Source: Aquatica leii
Lineage: Eukaryota; Arthropoda; Insecta; Coleoptera; Lampyridae
Length of the DNA stretch: 64,000 bases
Direction: 5' to 3'
Assembly (NCBI GenBank): GCA_035610365.1
Contig: CM069433.1
Location: forward strand, 79,518,236-79,582,235
Part shown: positions 50,344-62,837 of the stretch, one piece after another
How the letters are laid out: each line of letters begins with the position of its first letter
Numbering within the stretch: position 1 is the stretch's first letter
Position numbers and translations under genes: made by a program
The notes under the pieces: model-generated
Databases searched by the model: none
The model's input: the letters and a program-made list of their open reading frames with translations, nothing else
Told to the model about the DNA's origin: nothing

Positions 50344-51490
50344 ATGGACAAAAATAGTCAACAACAACACCTTAAATTGCTAACAAATAAACTGCTTGAC
50401 TATCTGAATACATTGAACTTCTACAATGACTCTTTAAATTTCGATAATGAAAGTTCTGCCGATGTAGACATTGACACGATAAAACTATTTGTATCAAATG
50501 CGTCTCAATTAGAAACTGATTATATTTCTTATCACAATTAACTTAAATCATTTGAAGCAGATATAAAAGTTTCCTTCAAAAATTCAAAACCGTAAAGACA
50601 TTGCAAACTTCACTGTTAACGCTGAACGCATTGTAAAAACTGCATAACTTATTGATAATGTACGCTTAAAATCAAACGGTTTGTTAGCGCAAAATTGTCT
50701 ACCAAACTTGCAGTTACCTAGTTTTCATGGGAATATCGCGAATTATCTTTCCTTAGAAAGTTTTGCCGCAATTATCAGTCGCACCAGCATCGAACCAATT
50801 CAAAAATTATTACATTTGCGTTCCTGTTTAAAAGAGCTTCCTCTATTTTTACACTGACAGTAACAAGTAAAAAAAACTGTTAGATGAACGTTATAATAAA
50901 CCACGTTCCCATATTCTAAACATAGTTGCTTTGGAGTCAATAAAAAAACATTCATAGAGCTCTTTACAACTTTTAGTTGATAATTTAAACAGAAACGTAT
51001 TGTGTTTAAAAAATCTTAACGTTTCTGGCTCACAATTAACTGATGCTTTAGTCACATTGTGGAGTAGAAGTTAGATGCCGATACTAAAGATAAATTACTC
51101 AATATCAACCCACGAATTTGCTAACAATTGATCAACTTATAAAATTTCTGCAAAATCGTGTATCATTTCTAATTCTAATTCTTTCCAGGAAACCTCATTT
51201 TTCTGAAACGAAGTAATTCGGAAAAAGCCAAGTGTATATTTCTCAATCAAAATTTAAATGCTATTATTGCAAATCGCATCAGACTTTGTCTAGATGTCCT
51301 AAATTCTTAGCTCTCTTTGTCGATGATCGCATTAAGACAATTAAAGTTGTTATGTTATGCAATAATTGATTATCCCATTCTTCTGAAAATACATGTACAT
51401 CAAGGAAGGCTTTATTGCACATTCCGCAACAAGAAGAACTGATTTCTAAAAGTACTTCCACTAAGCACACGACCAAACTAAATCCAAACA
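50344..51490 (+). pseudogene. BEL/Pao gag remnant
   Basis: It starts MDKNSQQQHLKLLTNKLLDY (open to 50541). After stops it continues with LPNLQLPSFHGNIANYLSLE and FAAIISRTSIEPIQKLLHLR, matching the BEL/Pao Gag block (L-P-x-L-x-L-P-x-F-x-G). Near 51255-51330 it has CYYCKSHQTLSRCPKF and DDRIKTIKVVMLCNN, the Cys-rich knuckle region. There are many stops and frameshifts. Confidence 0.7.
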
Positions 51491-51494
51491 CTAT

Positions 51495-51650
51495 AGGCGG
51501 GTTGCACAAAGCAAATCAAAAATGTAACAACTGATTATTTCTTAAAACAATTGCTACATAGCCAATGAAACCACGTTTATTTGTGATGTAACAATTGATT
51601 TCAGAAATAATCACTTGTTACATTTTTGATTTGCTTTGTGCAACCCGCCT
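51495..51650. repeat. 156-bp MITE inside the BEL element
   Basis: It is palindromic: AGGCGGGTTGCACAAAGCAA at left and the exact inverse TTGCTTTGTGCAACCCGCCT at right, with the inverted match extending about 45-50 bp. TAT flanks both sides (51492-51494 and 51651-51653), compatible with a short target duplication. There is no coding capacity. It lies between the gag and protease remnants of the BEL relic and so inserted later. Confidence 0.8.
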
Positions 51651-51939
51651 TATGTCTGTTAATCCGTCGTAATTTGTGTTTACGGCGCTTCAGTTCAATA
51701 AATACAGTACAAACTACACATTTATTCGTACGACTGTCAAGTAGTGGAGCTGAGCTTACAATAATTAAAGTTTTCTAAATTCGTTAAAAGAATTTTTATC
51801 CTTGTTAGTTTCTAAGAAAGATTTAAAAAGATGATTTCACCATACCTTAATCTATCTTTTCCAGTTAGTTCCTTATAAAAACACAAATATACGTTCTTAA
51901 AATTTATAATTTTGAGAAATGCTAATGTTGATTGACAAT

Positions 51940-54380
51940 GTCGTTTCAACCAAATTTGCAACAACCTACAGTATTACCATGCACAAACTGGATTCAATCA
52001 TTGGTTTTACTGTCAACAGCACAGGTTACTGTTTGTGATAAGCAAGAAAGGCCACACTTAGTTCGTTGTTTGCTTGACAGTGCAGCAACAAACAATTTTC
52101 TATAAACCAATTTAACAGATGGTCTTGGTTTAGTCGTCTTCTGTAACAAGTTTCTCCGATGTTTTAGTTCACTCTAAAATAACCAAGCTTCAAAAAACCT
52201 TACGCTGCCTAGGTATTGATATATAGCTTCTGCTATTCCTAGTATTTCCTTTAATTTCAACTATTTCAACGTTACACCAAACATAAGTTGGCAGATCCTA
52301 ATGTTAATGAAGTCGATTTACTATTGGAGCGGCACATTTTACGATTTATTATGCATTAGACAAAATGATGTTTTTTTTGGAAAGACGATTGCATAAAAAT
52401 CCATGCATTAAAAATCTTTACCACGAATTTCTTGACGAGTACGAGAAACTCGGTTATCTGTCCACCATTTCATCAATTGATGTAAAAACAATGCATTTTT
52501 TTCTCATCATGAAGTTTTGAAACTCTCATCTACTACTATGAAATTGCGTGTCGTCTTTGACAGCAGTGCAAGGACAACTTCAGGTTTATCTTCAAATCAT
52601 TGCTAGTATGTTGGTCCCGTCATTCAAAAAGACTTATTCACCATTTTAATAAACTTTTGCAAATACTCCATTGCCATTACAGCAGATTGTGCTCAAATGT
52701 ATAGAGAAATTTGGATTGCACGAAATTAACATCGATGTTAATGCATACTCTGGTGCTATAATTCTTCTGCAAGCGTAAGAATTCTCCAATTAAATACTGT
52801 TACCTATGGTCTAGCAAGTTCATCTTACTTAGCAACAAAGGCCTTGCAGCATATAGCAGCTTCTGCACACATTCTTTCAGATTTTTACGTCGATGAGCTT
52901 ATCACGGGAGCAGACTCACCTGAAAAAGCGATCGAGATAATAAGTCAAATATCTGGAATCCTTAACCAAGCAGGCTTTCCCTTGCGTAAATTTTTATCAA
53001 ATGATTTAAACGTTTTTCAACATTCAGGAGGCAGAGGAGTTACGCTTGATTTCGAGAGTGAAAACTCTAAAGCATTGGGTATACAGTGGCTACCCTCATC
53101 AAAGTCCTTTCAATTTCAAATCATAATATTTTCTACGTCTGCCAAAGCTTCTAAACGTCAGCTGCTTTCATCACTGTCTAAGTTGTTTGACCTTATCGCA
53201 CTCATATTTTCTAATCCTACCTGGAAAATTACTTATTCAAGAAATTTGGCAATTTAAATTGTCTTGGGATGAGATTTTGTCTTTTTCTCTACTTCAGAAA
53301 ATTCATATTTTAAGGTTTCCACGCTATATTCTATTTTGCACTGCCAACTATCTAGAATTACACGGTTTTGGAAATGCAAGTATCTTTGAATACAGTGCGT
53401 GTTTGTACGTACGATCAGTATTCAAAGATCATGTCAAGGTCCATCTGTGTGCAAAGAGTCGCGGTGCACCACTAAAAGTTACAACTCTTCCTAGCCTCAA
53501 ATTGGCCGCAGCAGTTCTACTGGCTGAACTCACTAAAAAAGTACTTACTATTTTTCCGACTGCGTTTAGACGTTGCTGCATTTGGACAGACTCTAAGATC
53601 GTCTTAAGTTGGATAAATACACCTGCAGACTACTTCAAAATATTTGTTGCAAATCGTGTAGCATTAGTTCAGGAATTAACACATTCCAGCATTGATAATC
53701 CCGCTGATCTGATTTCATGAGGTTGTTCCATCGAACGTTTATTATCAAATAATTTTTGACACCAAGGTCCGGCGTTTTTAAAATCCACTTTTTTTCAACT
53801 CCACTCCACTTCTTGTAAAACAGAAAATGACGAATTTAAGCTTACTTAAGTAAGCTTAGACATCCACAATTATTACAATTTCATTCATCAACTTATCGAT
53901 AAGTATTCGTCTTTCACTAAACTACAACGTGTTCAAGCTCATGTTCTACCATTCATTTACAACATTTGATCGTTGCTTTCAGTTAGTAACACAAGAAGTT
54001 TAACGAGACAAGAGCTGTTCAAAAATGCACAAGAACATATTGACTGGAAATTCATTCCTCCGGGTCCTATAGTGTTACGCGATATAAAAATAACCTTTAA
54101 AAATTTATATACGGTTATAACGCAGATAGTCTAAATTTTCACCCTTTAATTCCTCTATCCTCGGACTTTAATGATTTTTCCCTGCCTACCCCAAGTAAGC
54201 GGGAAAAAATCATTAGGGTTTGTTTGCGTAAAGTTGCAAAACACATCCCCAATATGTCACCGAAAATTGACCACATAATTGGCAACTTTGAAAAACTGTT
54301 GCTCAAAGCACATTTACGTGTAAAATTTAACAAAAATGCATGTGACTTGCTTCAAAAAGGTGTAATTATTGAAACCAAGT
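51940..54380 (+). pseudogene. BEL/Pao pol: protease, RT, RNase H, integrase remnant
   Basis: VRCLLDSAATNNFL (about 52060-52102) is the protease. 52844-53257 carries RT with AHILSDFYVDELITGADSPE (catalytic YVDE in place of YVDD) and ALGIQWLPSSKSFQFQI. 53187-53720 continues in another frame with LHGFGNASIFEYSACLYVRS, TTLPSLKLAAAVLLAEL and CCIWTDSKIVLSWINTPADY, the RNase H and Pao-type linker. WKFIPPGPIVLRDIK near 54040 is the integrase W-x-F-x-P-P-x block, after which the gene is deleted or scrambled (54120-54380). The YVDD change and multiple stops show an old, dead copy. Confidence 0.75.
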
Positions 54381-54538
54381 AGTAGTGATTTTAAATAATT
54401 ACAATTTTGCTAAAAATTTGTTTAATGAAACCGAATCAAATTAAAGTTACTTTCAATACAACGTAATTATCATAAGCAAATTTTTAATTAAACCTTGATC
54501 AACATAAACGCTGTTTTCAACTATAGTATTATTTGCAG

Positions 54539-55383
54539 CAGCCGCGGCTCCAGCAGTTTATTTCGGTAGGGGCTCAAACAGTTTAAAGCAGAGGGGAGGG
54601 GGTGCTCATCATATTTTTAAATAATAATGTAATGAATTGAATATGGCGTTAAGGCGATTCTTTCTTTATTCTACAAATCCAAATCATACTCTGGTCCGTA
54701 AAGAAAACATTCACGCCGTCAACGTAAGCCAACATCTCCAGAGAAATAATAGAGGCCAAAGAATCTGCTGTAGCTTACACGACAAAGACGGAAGATAAGA
54801 GAGACAGCATTTATACGTTGCGTTTTGAGAAAATAAGGGGTTCTTTTAAACTGATGTTGCCGGCATAAAATGCAATTCTCGTCTTAGTGCTGATGCAGAT
54901 TTGTTAATAAAGGTTAAATGTAAGTCGCTTGATTATTTTTATTTAATAATTTTAACAGAAGACATTGAAAACAAATGTGAATTTTAATGTGTTTTTGTCG
55001 AATTTTTGTGATTTTTTGTAGGAATAACTATCACTTTTGTAGCCAAGTCAAGCAATTAGCAACCTTCAGTTATACTTAGCATACATGTGTTTTTTTCCCA
55101 TCAGATTTAGTGATTTAGTTTTGCTGTAAATTCTATCAAAAATGGGGATAATTTTGTCTGATATTACATTAGAAAGAATCCCTTTAATATAAAATATTAA
55201 GTCGGTATTAAATAGTACTTCGTTATGCACCAAGCTTTTACTTGCAAGCGATAAAGCATCATAAATTATACAACTGTTAAAAAAAGCGTACGTATTAAAT
55301 AAAAAGTGACAAAAACTTCAGTATTATTTTCAATCTCGGGGGGAGGCGTAGGTTCCCCGGCCCCCCCTCGGATGCCGCACCTG
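54539..55383. mobile_element. Non-autonomous hAT-type element with 8-bp target duplication
   Basis: Ends are CAGCCGCGGCTCC at left and GGATGCCGCACCTG at right, imperfect inverted repeats starting CAG/ending CTG. Both tips are G/C-run-rich (GGGGAGGGGG; CCGGCCCCCC) in an AT-rich setting. ATTTGCAG is duplicated exactly at 54531-54538 and 55384-55391, the 8-bp size typical of hAT. The 845-bp interior has no transposase. Confidence 0.8.
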
Positions 55384-57639
55384 ATTTGCAGGTGTCAAAT
55401 TACAGTGCATGGATTTTTTATGGTTTTTAGGTTGTGTTGATAATTATGTTCTTGTTTCATTAAACAAAAAGTTCATGATTGTATGTATATCAATATTTCT
55501 TCGTTCTATAACTTATGACTGAAAGTACACATCTTCTAAACCACGATCTTGCAAATTAATTGTTTTAGTACTGTTATCTAGACCAGTGGTTCTTAACCCT
55601 TTAGTAGTCGCGGCCCCCTTCGATTTCAACTAGGAGGTTTTAACAACATTTTTGTGGCCTCTTTATAAGCGAATAAGATTTCGATTAAATATTACATATT
55701 GACGTTTTTCGTATTATTTATTTAATTTAGTTTCTTTAATGTGACACACGCTTTGTTTTATTTTTGGCTTGACCTTTTTAATAAACACTCCTTTAATTAT
55801 GCAAAACCTCATTAAAAACTAAGTTCAAATTGACATGAACAAAAATAATCGAACAAATGTCTGGTGATAATCTATTTTTATTACTTTAATGAGTTTATAA
55901 AAAACAGATATTAAGTACAAAGAACTACCAGCTGTATGTTTTAGTGTAATCGATATTTTTGATAAACTATTCTTAATATCAAGAATTTTTAGTGACTAAT
56001 AGTTGCGTGTGTAATATTATTCCTCAACCTTCTTTCATTTTGAATTAGTAATGATTATATAGCAGACATGTTAAAAAATGAAATATGTATTCTGATTAAA
56101 AAATATGTTACGTTGATGAACTCATATAATATTTGTTATTAAAACAACTGTTTTTTAATTAACTAAAATATTCAATAAAACTCCAATTATACTATAAAAA
56201 ATACGACTTTACATTCCATAAAATTTTCTTTTGTTGTTTTCAACGCGTTTAATTACCATATACGTAAATTGCTTTAAAATTAGGTCAAATATAAAACTCT
56301 ATCTTAATATCTATACTCTTGTTGCGTGATATTTTCGAATAAACCATTAAATAAAAATGCGAACACATACATAATACAAAAAATTACTTTTGTTTTAATT
56401 TTATTAATTATACCTAAAATTTTGTTATTTAGTTTTTGTGGTTGTAGGTGGATAAAACATGCATAAATAAAATGCTGTCTTTATCGTGTATATGTTTTTA
56501 TTTGTTAGACTTATAGAAATATAAATTTTCCTTATGTACATATCTAATCAACAAGAACGCATTTTTTAAATACATATTTTTTTCAACATTTAAAAAAAAT
56601 ATATTCACATACAATTCAACAAATCAAGGAATAAATAATATTACTGTGAATTTAGCTAAGACCAATTTGTAATAATAGTAAGAAATAAGAGAAGAAAACG
56701 AAAAAATGGATCACTGTACTGGTTTTTAAACATTTAAATTTCTTTATATCTGATATAACATCTAGAAACTACAACATTACACATATCGGATTTAAAAACA
56801 TATATTCTTGCGCCGATCTTAATTAGAACATGGTTATTGATGATAATAACTCATAGGTCTTAAGTGCTACCTACAAATGAAATTTTGAATTCTGATATAA
56901 AAATTAAATATGACTGTCTGTATTCCAGGATGTGAAAACATTTGACTGACCGAAAAAACACAAGTAAAAAGTTGCAGTACCTAAAAATAGTTTCAAAGAA
57001 CTGCAAAACTGTGTGGTTGTTTAAAAATCAGCCTTATATTATAAGTCGCAGTACGCAGAGACATCGTTCAAATAACTTTCCATTGCAGGCGTTGTAAAAT
57101 AAGTCATTCTTTCCAGCTGTAGTTGTATAAGCTTTCATTATTACGTATAATAGTAGATTGTGAAGTTCTACTTTTTTAAGCGCAGGTAAATAATTTTTTT
57201 TTACATTTTCTGATACGTTTGTTAAAAAAATATTGGTTGGTTTTGTTTACATTGTCACAAATAATTTGTATACTGTTGTTACTGAACGTAGCCATGATTG
57301 ATATCAACAAATCCCAGCGTCCTATAAATAAAACAGTAATATTCAATCGATCATAACTTCCCAATAAAAAATTATTCTAAAATAAATGCTTTACTGTAAG
57401 ACAAAACAAATCTTTTTTAATTAGAAACGCATGCTACAGGTACAATAAACGCCTATTTCAGTTATTTATAAATAAATTTTTATTATGAAATGAATCACAT
57501 AAAATAACAGCAAAGTTTAATAATGTTTTATAATTAAAATATCAATTAAATTGTAATTTAAAAAATACAATAAATAATATTGATCCTTCAACTATATACT
57601 GTGCAAAATGTTTTTAATTGCATCAATTTTTAATATTAA
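55384..57639. other. AT-rich DNA with one hAT-like terminus
   Basis: CAGTGGTTCTTAACCCTTTA at 55584 resembles a widespread hAT terminal repeat, followed by GTCGCGGCCCCC. No partner end was found, so it is probably a truncated element. The rest is AT-rich with no recognised gene; a 62-codon frame at 57176-57364 (minus) is unsupported. Confidence 0.45.
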
Positions 57640-58392
57640 GAAAAAATCTTATTCTTGCCGTCCTATAAATTTTCGACTCAAGGTCACAGTTCACGACATA
57701 ATGAAATGCCTCTACGCTACATCGTGTTTTAAGGAATTATTTTTTTGTATCCTTATCATGTTCAACGAGTCCAACAGTTAACCAACGTTGATTTTGAAAT
57801 TCGCAAAACAATGTGATTTATGCACAATAGAGCTCCTTCGCAAGTAAGTCGCCCCGTTTGCGATTTCTTAAATATAATTTTTAAAGGTGGTTAAATTGAA
57901 AGAAACGCCATTACACGTTGGTCAGTCTGTAAGCCAGATATTAACCCTTTAGACTTTTTTCTGTAGCTATGTGAAAAGTGAAGTATACAAAACCCCCTAA
58001 ATAATAGACAAGAGCTGCAAAATCAATTTTTTTGCAGCAGTAAATACAATTGAATTAGATAGAAGGTGTAAATATTTATGCTAGTAATGAACTTAAGTGT
58101 ACTTAAAAAGAATGCGCAGAATAGCAACTTCATTTAACACAGGAATTTAACTACGCGTTATTCGATAACATTATTTTGTATTTATTTTTATTTTTGATGT
58201 CAGCCAATCGACGAGTTTATTTTTATTCGTGGTGTCAACAACCTTAAAACAGTACAGATCCGTAATTTATGATTGATTTTGCTAAAGATTTTTTTAATGT
58301 TTTAATGTCTTTTATTCTGACATTTTGCTTATATTTATACTCAATTCACCTGCTAAAATAACAACCCGTTAATCATATACACCCTGTATATT
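57640..58392 (+). pseudogene. Mariner-family transposase remnant and right end
   Basis: Plus-strand pieces around 57815-58050 read MHNRAPSQVSRPVCDFLN (second Asp block, with D-G replaced by N-R) and WSVCKPDINPLDFF (third acidic block, P-D-x-N-P-L-D-F), then a C-terminal part resembling VKSEVYKTP. TACACCCTGTATA near 58379-58391 looks like the mariner end. Several stops are present. The N-terminal half and left repeat were not found. Confidence 0.6.
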
Positions 58393-59453
58393 TCAAAACG
58401 AGGGTCAGATTTTGGACATTTAGTTGTGAATTGTTACAATTGACTGAAAATATGGAAACAATAAAAAATGTAAGAAATAAAATTAATTTAATTGCTAGGG
58501 AGAAATAATTAATACTAAATTAATGTATACATGTCTTAAATAAGAATGTCGACAATGACACGATTAAGAAATTTCGATAAATTTTAGTTGATAGTGACAG
58601 TAATACTATGTAATAATTCCAACTACAGATACATACCTTATTTTAAGTACGGTCGAATCACATATCATGCATATGTAGAGCATTTGTTTTTTATATAAAT
58701 GTATTTATGGATAATCAAAGATATAACTTTACTGAATCTATTCTTGAAATATGTATTGTTGTTAATTATAACCAGTAAAATATTTAAATGGTGTTTTAAT
58801 TTCTATATTACTTATCGTAGTGTAGAACTTGACTGTCACTTTTACAATTTTTTAGGGCAATTTATGGCACGATGTTTTAAGTTTTTTAGTGCCATAAAAT
58901 CCGCTCTTTCTTCGCAGTACATGTGCGAAAAAAACAGATGCTGGAATGCACATTTCTTATCACATATGACAAACTTTTACAGTCGATTTTCTTAGCTGCT
59001 TGATAATATTCATTTATAAGAGACGACTTATCGTTTAAAAAATTGATAGCTTATAATGGTTTACACGTTTCAAATTTGAATTTAATGCCATTTTAAGAAT
59101 TCATATCGTTTAGTAAATAAATTAATTTAATTTTAAAAATGTAAGTTATTTAAAGTTCGCGCTTAATTAAATGTGAATATTATTGAATTAAATATATTTT
59201 AGATATAATCAATGCTTAAAGTAATGTTGTTTTTAAACAATTTTAGTAAGTTTAGCAAAAAAAGCTTACGTTATCTGTTTATTTCTGTGTTATAAATCAC
59301 AATTACGAATTACGTCAAAATTAATTCTATTAAACTAATGACAACTGTCATAATCACCTACTTAATTTTTAATTTAAAATCAACATATTAAATTTTAAAT
59401 TTCATTTAGTAACAGGTAAAAAGGTTTTAATAATTCTAGTAATGGAAAAAATT
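58393..59453. other. AT-rich stretch, no supported gene
   Basis: A 98-codon frame (58699-58995, plus) is rich in Phe, Leu, Ile and Tyr, as expected from AT-rich DNA, and has no recognisable motif. Nothing else is seen. Confidence 0.4.
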
Positions 59454-59570
59454 GTATATAGACCACGCTTGAGAAGATGATTATAACCTGCGCGTCTCGC
59501 GATCTAATCTGTCGCTTAGGTTATAATCATCAAAGATAATCATACACTTCTCAACCTTAGTATATAATAT
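59454..59570. repeat. Small palindromic repeat (hairpin or MITE)
   Basis: Arms contain TTGAGAAGATGATTATAACC at left and its approximate inverse (GGTTATAATCAT ... ATGATTATC ... CTTCTCAA) at right, around a GC-rich centre (CGCGTCTCGCGATC). Total about 115 bp. Confidence 0.55.
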
Positions 59571-59617
59571 ACTATTACTGTTTTGTATGTTTACTGTTTT
59601 CACATGATTCATTATGG

Positions 59618-60250
59618 CAGTGGCGACTGGTGGCCAATCATACAAGAGGGTCATTTAAAAAAAATGCAATGATCGCAAAAAGGCTAAAAAAACATGCTTA
59701 CAGTAACGTGATTCATATTAAGATCAATTATATTTAAGATTTAAGATATTCGTCTATAATTACAATTACCAAAATAATAAATAACAAACTCATTTAAATT
59801 TACAATGATTTTTCAATGCTTAGCATAGAAATGCAAATCTTTCTTGTCTCATACAATTGCGTAGAAATGTTTTAATTCTTTTTAACACAGAGAAACTTCG
59901 CTCTCTTTCCACTGTAGTCATATGTAAAGTCAATCAATTGTGTTATTTAATATATGTATCGATTTTTAGTTTTTACAAACATTTTCATTACGGTCTTTTA
60001 TAGATCTCACAAGTGCTTTTTACTTTTTCTTTTAAATGCCATAAATCCGTAACATTATTTTACATCTATTATTTATTTCAAATCCACAAATCCAATCTAA
60101 CGAATCATACACAGATTCTTTAAAATTACTGTAAACTTGTTTATTTTTATGTTTACTGTTTGGTCGAATTTGAAGTAAAGACTGAGGAGGAGCATTAAAT
60201 TTAAATTCTAAACAATTATTAGCTTCATATTTTAATTTCTAGTATCACCG
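59618..60250 (-). pseudogene. hAT transposase C-terminal remnant with terminal repeat
   Basis: CAGTGGCGACTGGTGG at 59618 is a hAT-type end. On the minus strand, about 59930-59840 reads KERSFSVLKRIKTFLRNCMR then QERFAFLC, the conserved hAT C-terminal dimerisation block (E-R-x-F-S-x-L-K-R-I-K-x-x-L-R-x-x-M-x-Q-E-R). More upstream pieces to about 60250 belong to the same domain. The rest of the transposase is missing. Confidence 0.65.
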
Positions 60251-61734
60251 TTATTATGAAACAAAAACGATAAGTCGTCCCTTTTGAATATTATCGATCA
60301 ACTAAGAAAAGCCCCAATAAACACAGAAAGTCCGGCAGTGTACAATGCCATTACAGCGATTAAAGGCAAAATGCGTTTATGGTTTTTGTAGTGCATAAAA
60401 AGTACACATTCTGTACGTAAATCCCAGTACTATAAACAACGTAATGGTATAGTGCGTTTTTAATACTGTTTATTCTACGGCGTACACGATACGCATCTGC
60501 TACGCATTTTGCCATCACGTTTAAAACACATTTTTATTCGCAGATTATTCGATTTTGTTCGGTTTTCGTCGCCGTCACCGTGAAGTTGCTCGTAGCTCTT
60601 CCCCTATCCTTGCTTTTGTCACTTTTGTTTAGCTTTAGCCACAAAATCTTGTATTTATCGTATGCAAACCATTTTGTGCTTTAAAATTTAGAAAAAATGT
60701 GTTTGTTTTTCATCATTTAGAATGGATTAACAAAATAAGTAAGTATTAAATTCAAGTATAACCGATATAATTTCTTAATAATAAATATATAACCTAAAAA
60801 CTAACACGATTTCGCGCAAACATAAAGTGACTTTGGAATTTGTAGTTGATGGAATGTTAGTTTGTGAGTTATCTACAATTTCCCAATTCATTATTCTTAT
60901 TGCTGAGTCGTATTTCATTGAATTTTTTTTTAGATCGATTCAATCTACTTTGTTGAATGAAAAGATGCAGCAAACGAGACATGTTTTAACCAAGTAATTG
61001 GTCTGAATCAAGCAAAACAAGTTTGTAAAAATATTTTAAATTTAATTTATGGTAAGAGGCTTCAGAGTATTTTATAGGTTAAAACTTAAAACATTAACTT
61101 TATATGTATATTAACGTAATGTGATTTCAAGTGCATTACTGCCAAACTCGACTTTCGTGTTGTATTTTATTTCAGGACTATTTACAAAGCAATTCTTTAT
61201 AATAACTTCAAAAACTTCATAATTTAGTTTAGAAATTGCTAAAAAAATGCATAAGTTATTTGGGTAGCATTACAATGTAATGTACAACACGCAATAAACA
61301 CCAGGAGTAGTGGGTACGAAAGACGCCAATAAACATAAGCACAGAATGAATGTAAATAGGTTTTTTATATTTTTTTAATTTTTTTTAGTACATATATGGA
61401 CATTGTATGTTAAGTTTCCAAATTGTTTTATTAATTAAATTAAAAATGATAATACCATTGTATGCATTTAATTTGTGTTAAGTTGCTAACATTGCCAATG
61501 CTTTTAAAATTGTGCACTATTTATGTGATGGCAGAGTACATATTATATTGCACAGATTTCACTGGCATTCTGCATTTAACTTGTATTAATATACGTAACT
61601 TGCCGATATTGGTTCGATGCAATTTCTGCATTGGCAAGATTCATCCGACAATATATCGGCAGGTGTGACACCTTGTTACCGGCACTGAAGACCCTGCGAA
61701 AGCATTTAAACATTTACTTATCTTCTTTTCTAAC
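60251..61734. other. Unclassified region with possible transposon ends
   Basis: CCCCAATAAACACAGAAAGTCCGGCAGTG-like sequence at about 60311 resembles the CCCAGCAAACACAG ends seen at 14051 and 19199, and CGCCAATAAACATAAGCACAG lies at about 61326 in the same orientation. No closing inverted end was found. No gene is supported; the frame at 61462-61668 is unsupported. Confidence 0.3.
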
Positions 61735-62837
61735 CAACGGCGGATACAGAAGGGGGCGCAGGGGGCGCGCGCCCCCCTGAGGCAGAAATAAATGGTGCTG
61801 TATTGCACATATTTATCTCTACATGATACAAACGGTAACACGTTATGAATGCAATTTTTGGTTTTATAATTCTAATTGTGATTAATTGCTTAATGAAATA
61901 ATCTACAATTTATTTGTAGCCATTAATCCAAATTATAGTTATGCCTGATTATGCATTTAAGGAGTATAATAAACGAAATTTTATTGGCTTTACTTGCATT
62001 TTTGTAAGAGATACGGTAAGAATTAATAAAATGGAACAATCAGTTTCTGATACACCTACAAATTATTTTAAACATCAGGCGACTCAAGTTTCAAATTTTC
62101 TTTCTTATCCAAACATTCTAAACGTTGCAATTCTAATAAGATATTGTTTTATATCTTGTGCGATGCTCGTTTTTTATATAATACAAAAATATTTTCAAGA
62201 TTGATAAAAAATAGTACTAATTTTAATTACTTTGTAGTTTATTTTAAAATATAATGATGTAGCAAAGCAATAAAACACGATTTGCTCAATTTAGGTGTGA
62301 TAGCAAAATAGCGAACAAGTAGCGGGCTACTTTACTTAGCAAAGTAGCGAGTAGCAGCTACAATTGAAAATAAAGTAGCGGACAGTATCGACGCTGCATA
62401 TTTTTAATAAATGGCGGTAAATAAATGTAGCGTTTTAACCCTGATATTTATTACAAATGGTTTTGTGGTTATCACGACCATCATCTGCTTATACATGCAA
62501 ATCTCACCCACGCTCTGAAATTTATGAGCAAATATTTATCTATGCTTATAAGCAAAAAAGCACAAAGAGGTTAGTCGATTTCACTTCTCTCTTCTGTGTC
62601 TGTCGAGCTGCGGGCTTAAAGTGCTCAGTGTGAAACCATAACTGAATAATCTGTAAACCGGTGTTAATAGTTTAGATATTGTATATTTATATATTATGTA
62701 AGTACAAATCGATACGTTTGTTTCAATACCACGTATGACATTAAACATATGGCGGTCGCGTATTCAAATACCGTAGAAATTAATTTTAACACACAGTAGT
62801 TACGGAATTTACGTTTTCTTTCAGTAGTCAATCTACG
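61735..62837. repeat. 5' region of a hAT element
   Basis: CAACGGCGGATACAGAAGGG at 61735, with a G-run/C-run inverted repeat (GGGGGCGCGCGCCCCCC) at about 61763-61779, resembles a hAT terminus. A second cluster of TAGCG motifs (GTAGCGGGCTACTTTACTTA, AAAGTAGCGAGTAGCAGC) at about 62300-62390 is also typical of hAT subterminal DNA. It is not certain which belongs to the transposase at 62838. A frame at 61941-62204 (plus, 87 aa) has no recognised family. Confidence 0.4.

Noticed and set aside
58699-58995. 98-aa open frame
   Set aside because: Phe/Ile/Tyr-rich composition as expected by chance in AT-rich DNA, and no motif.
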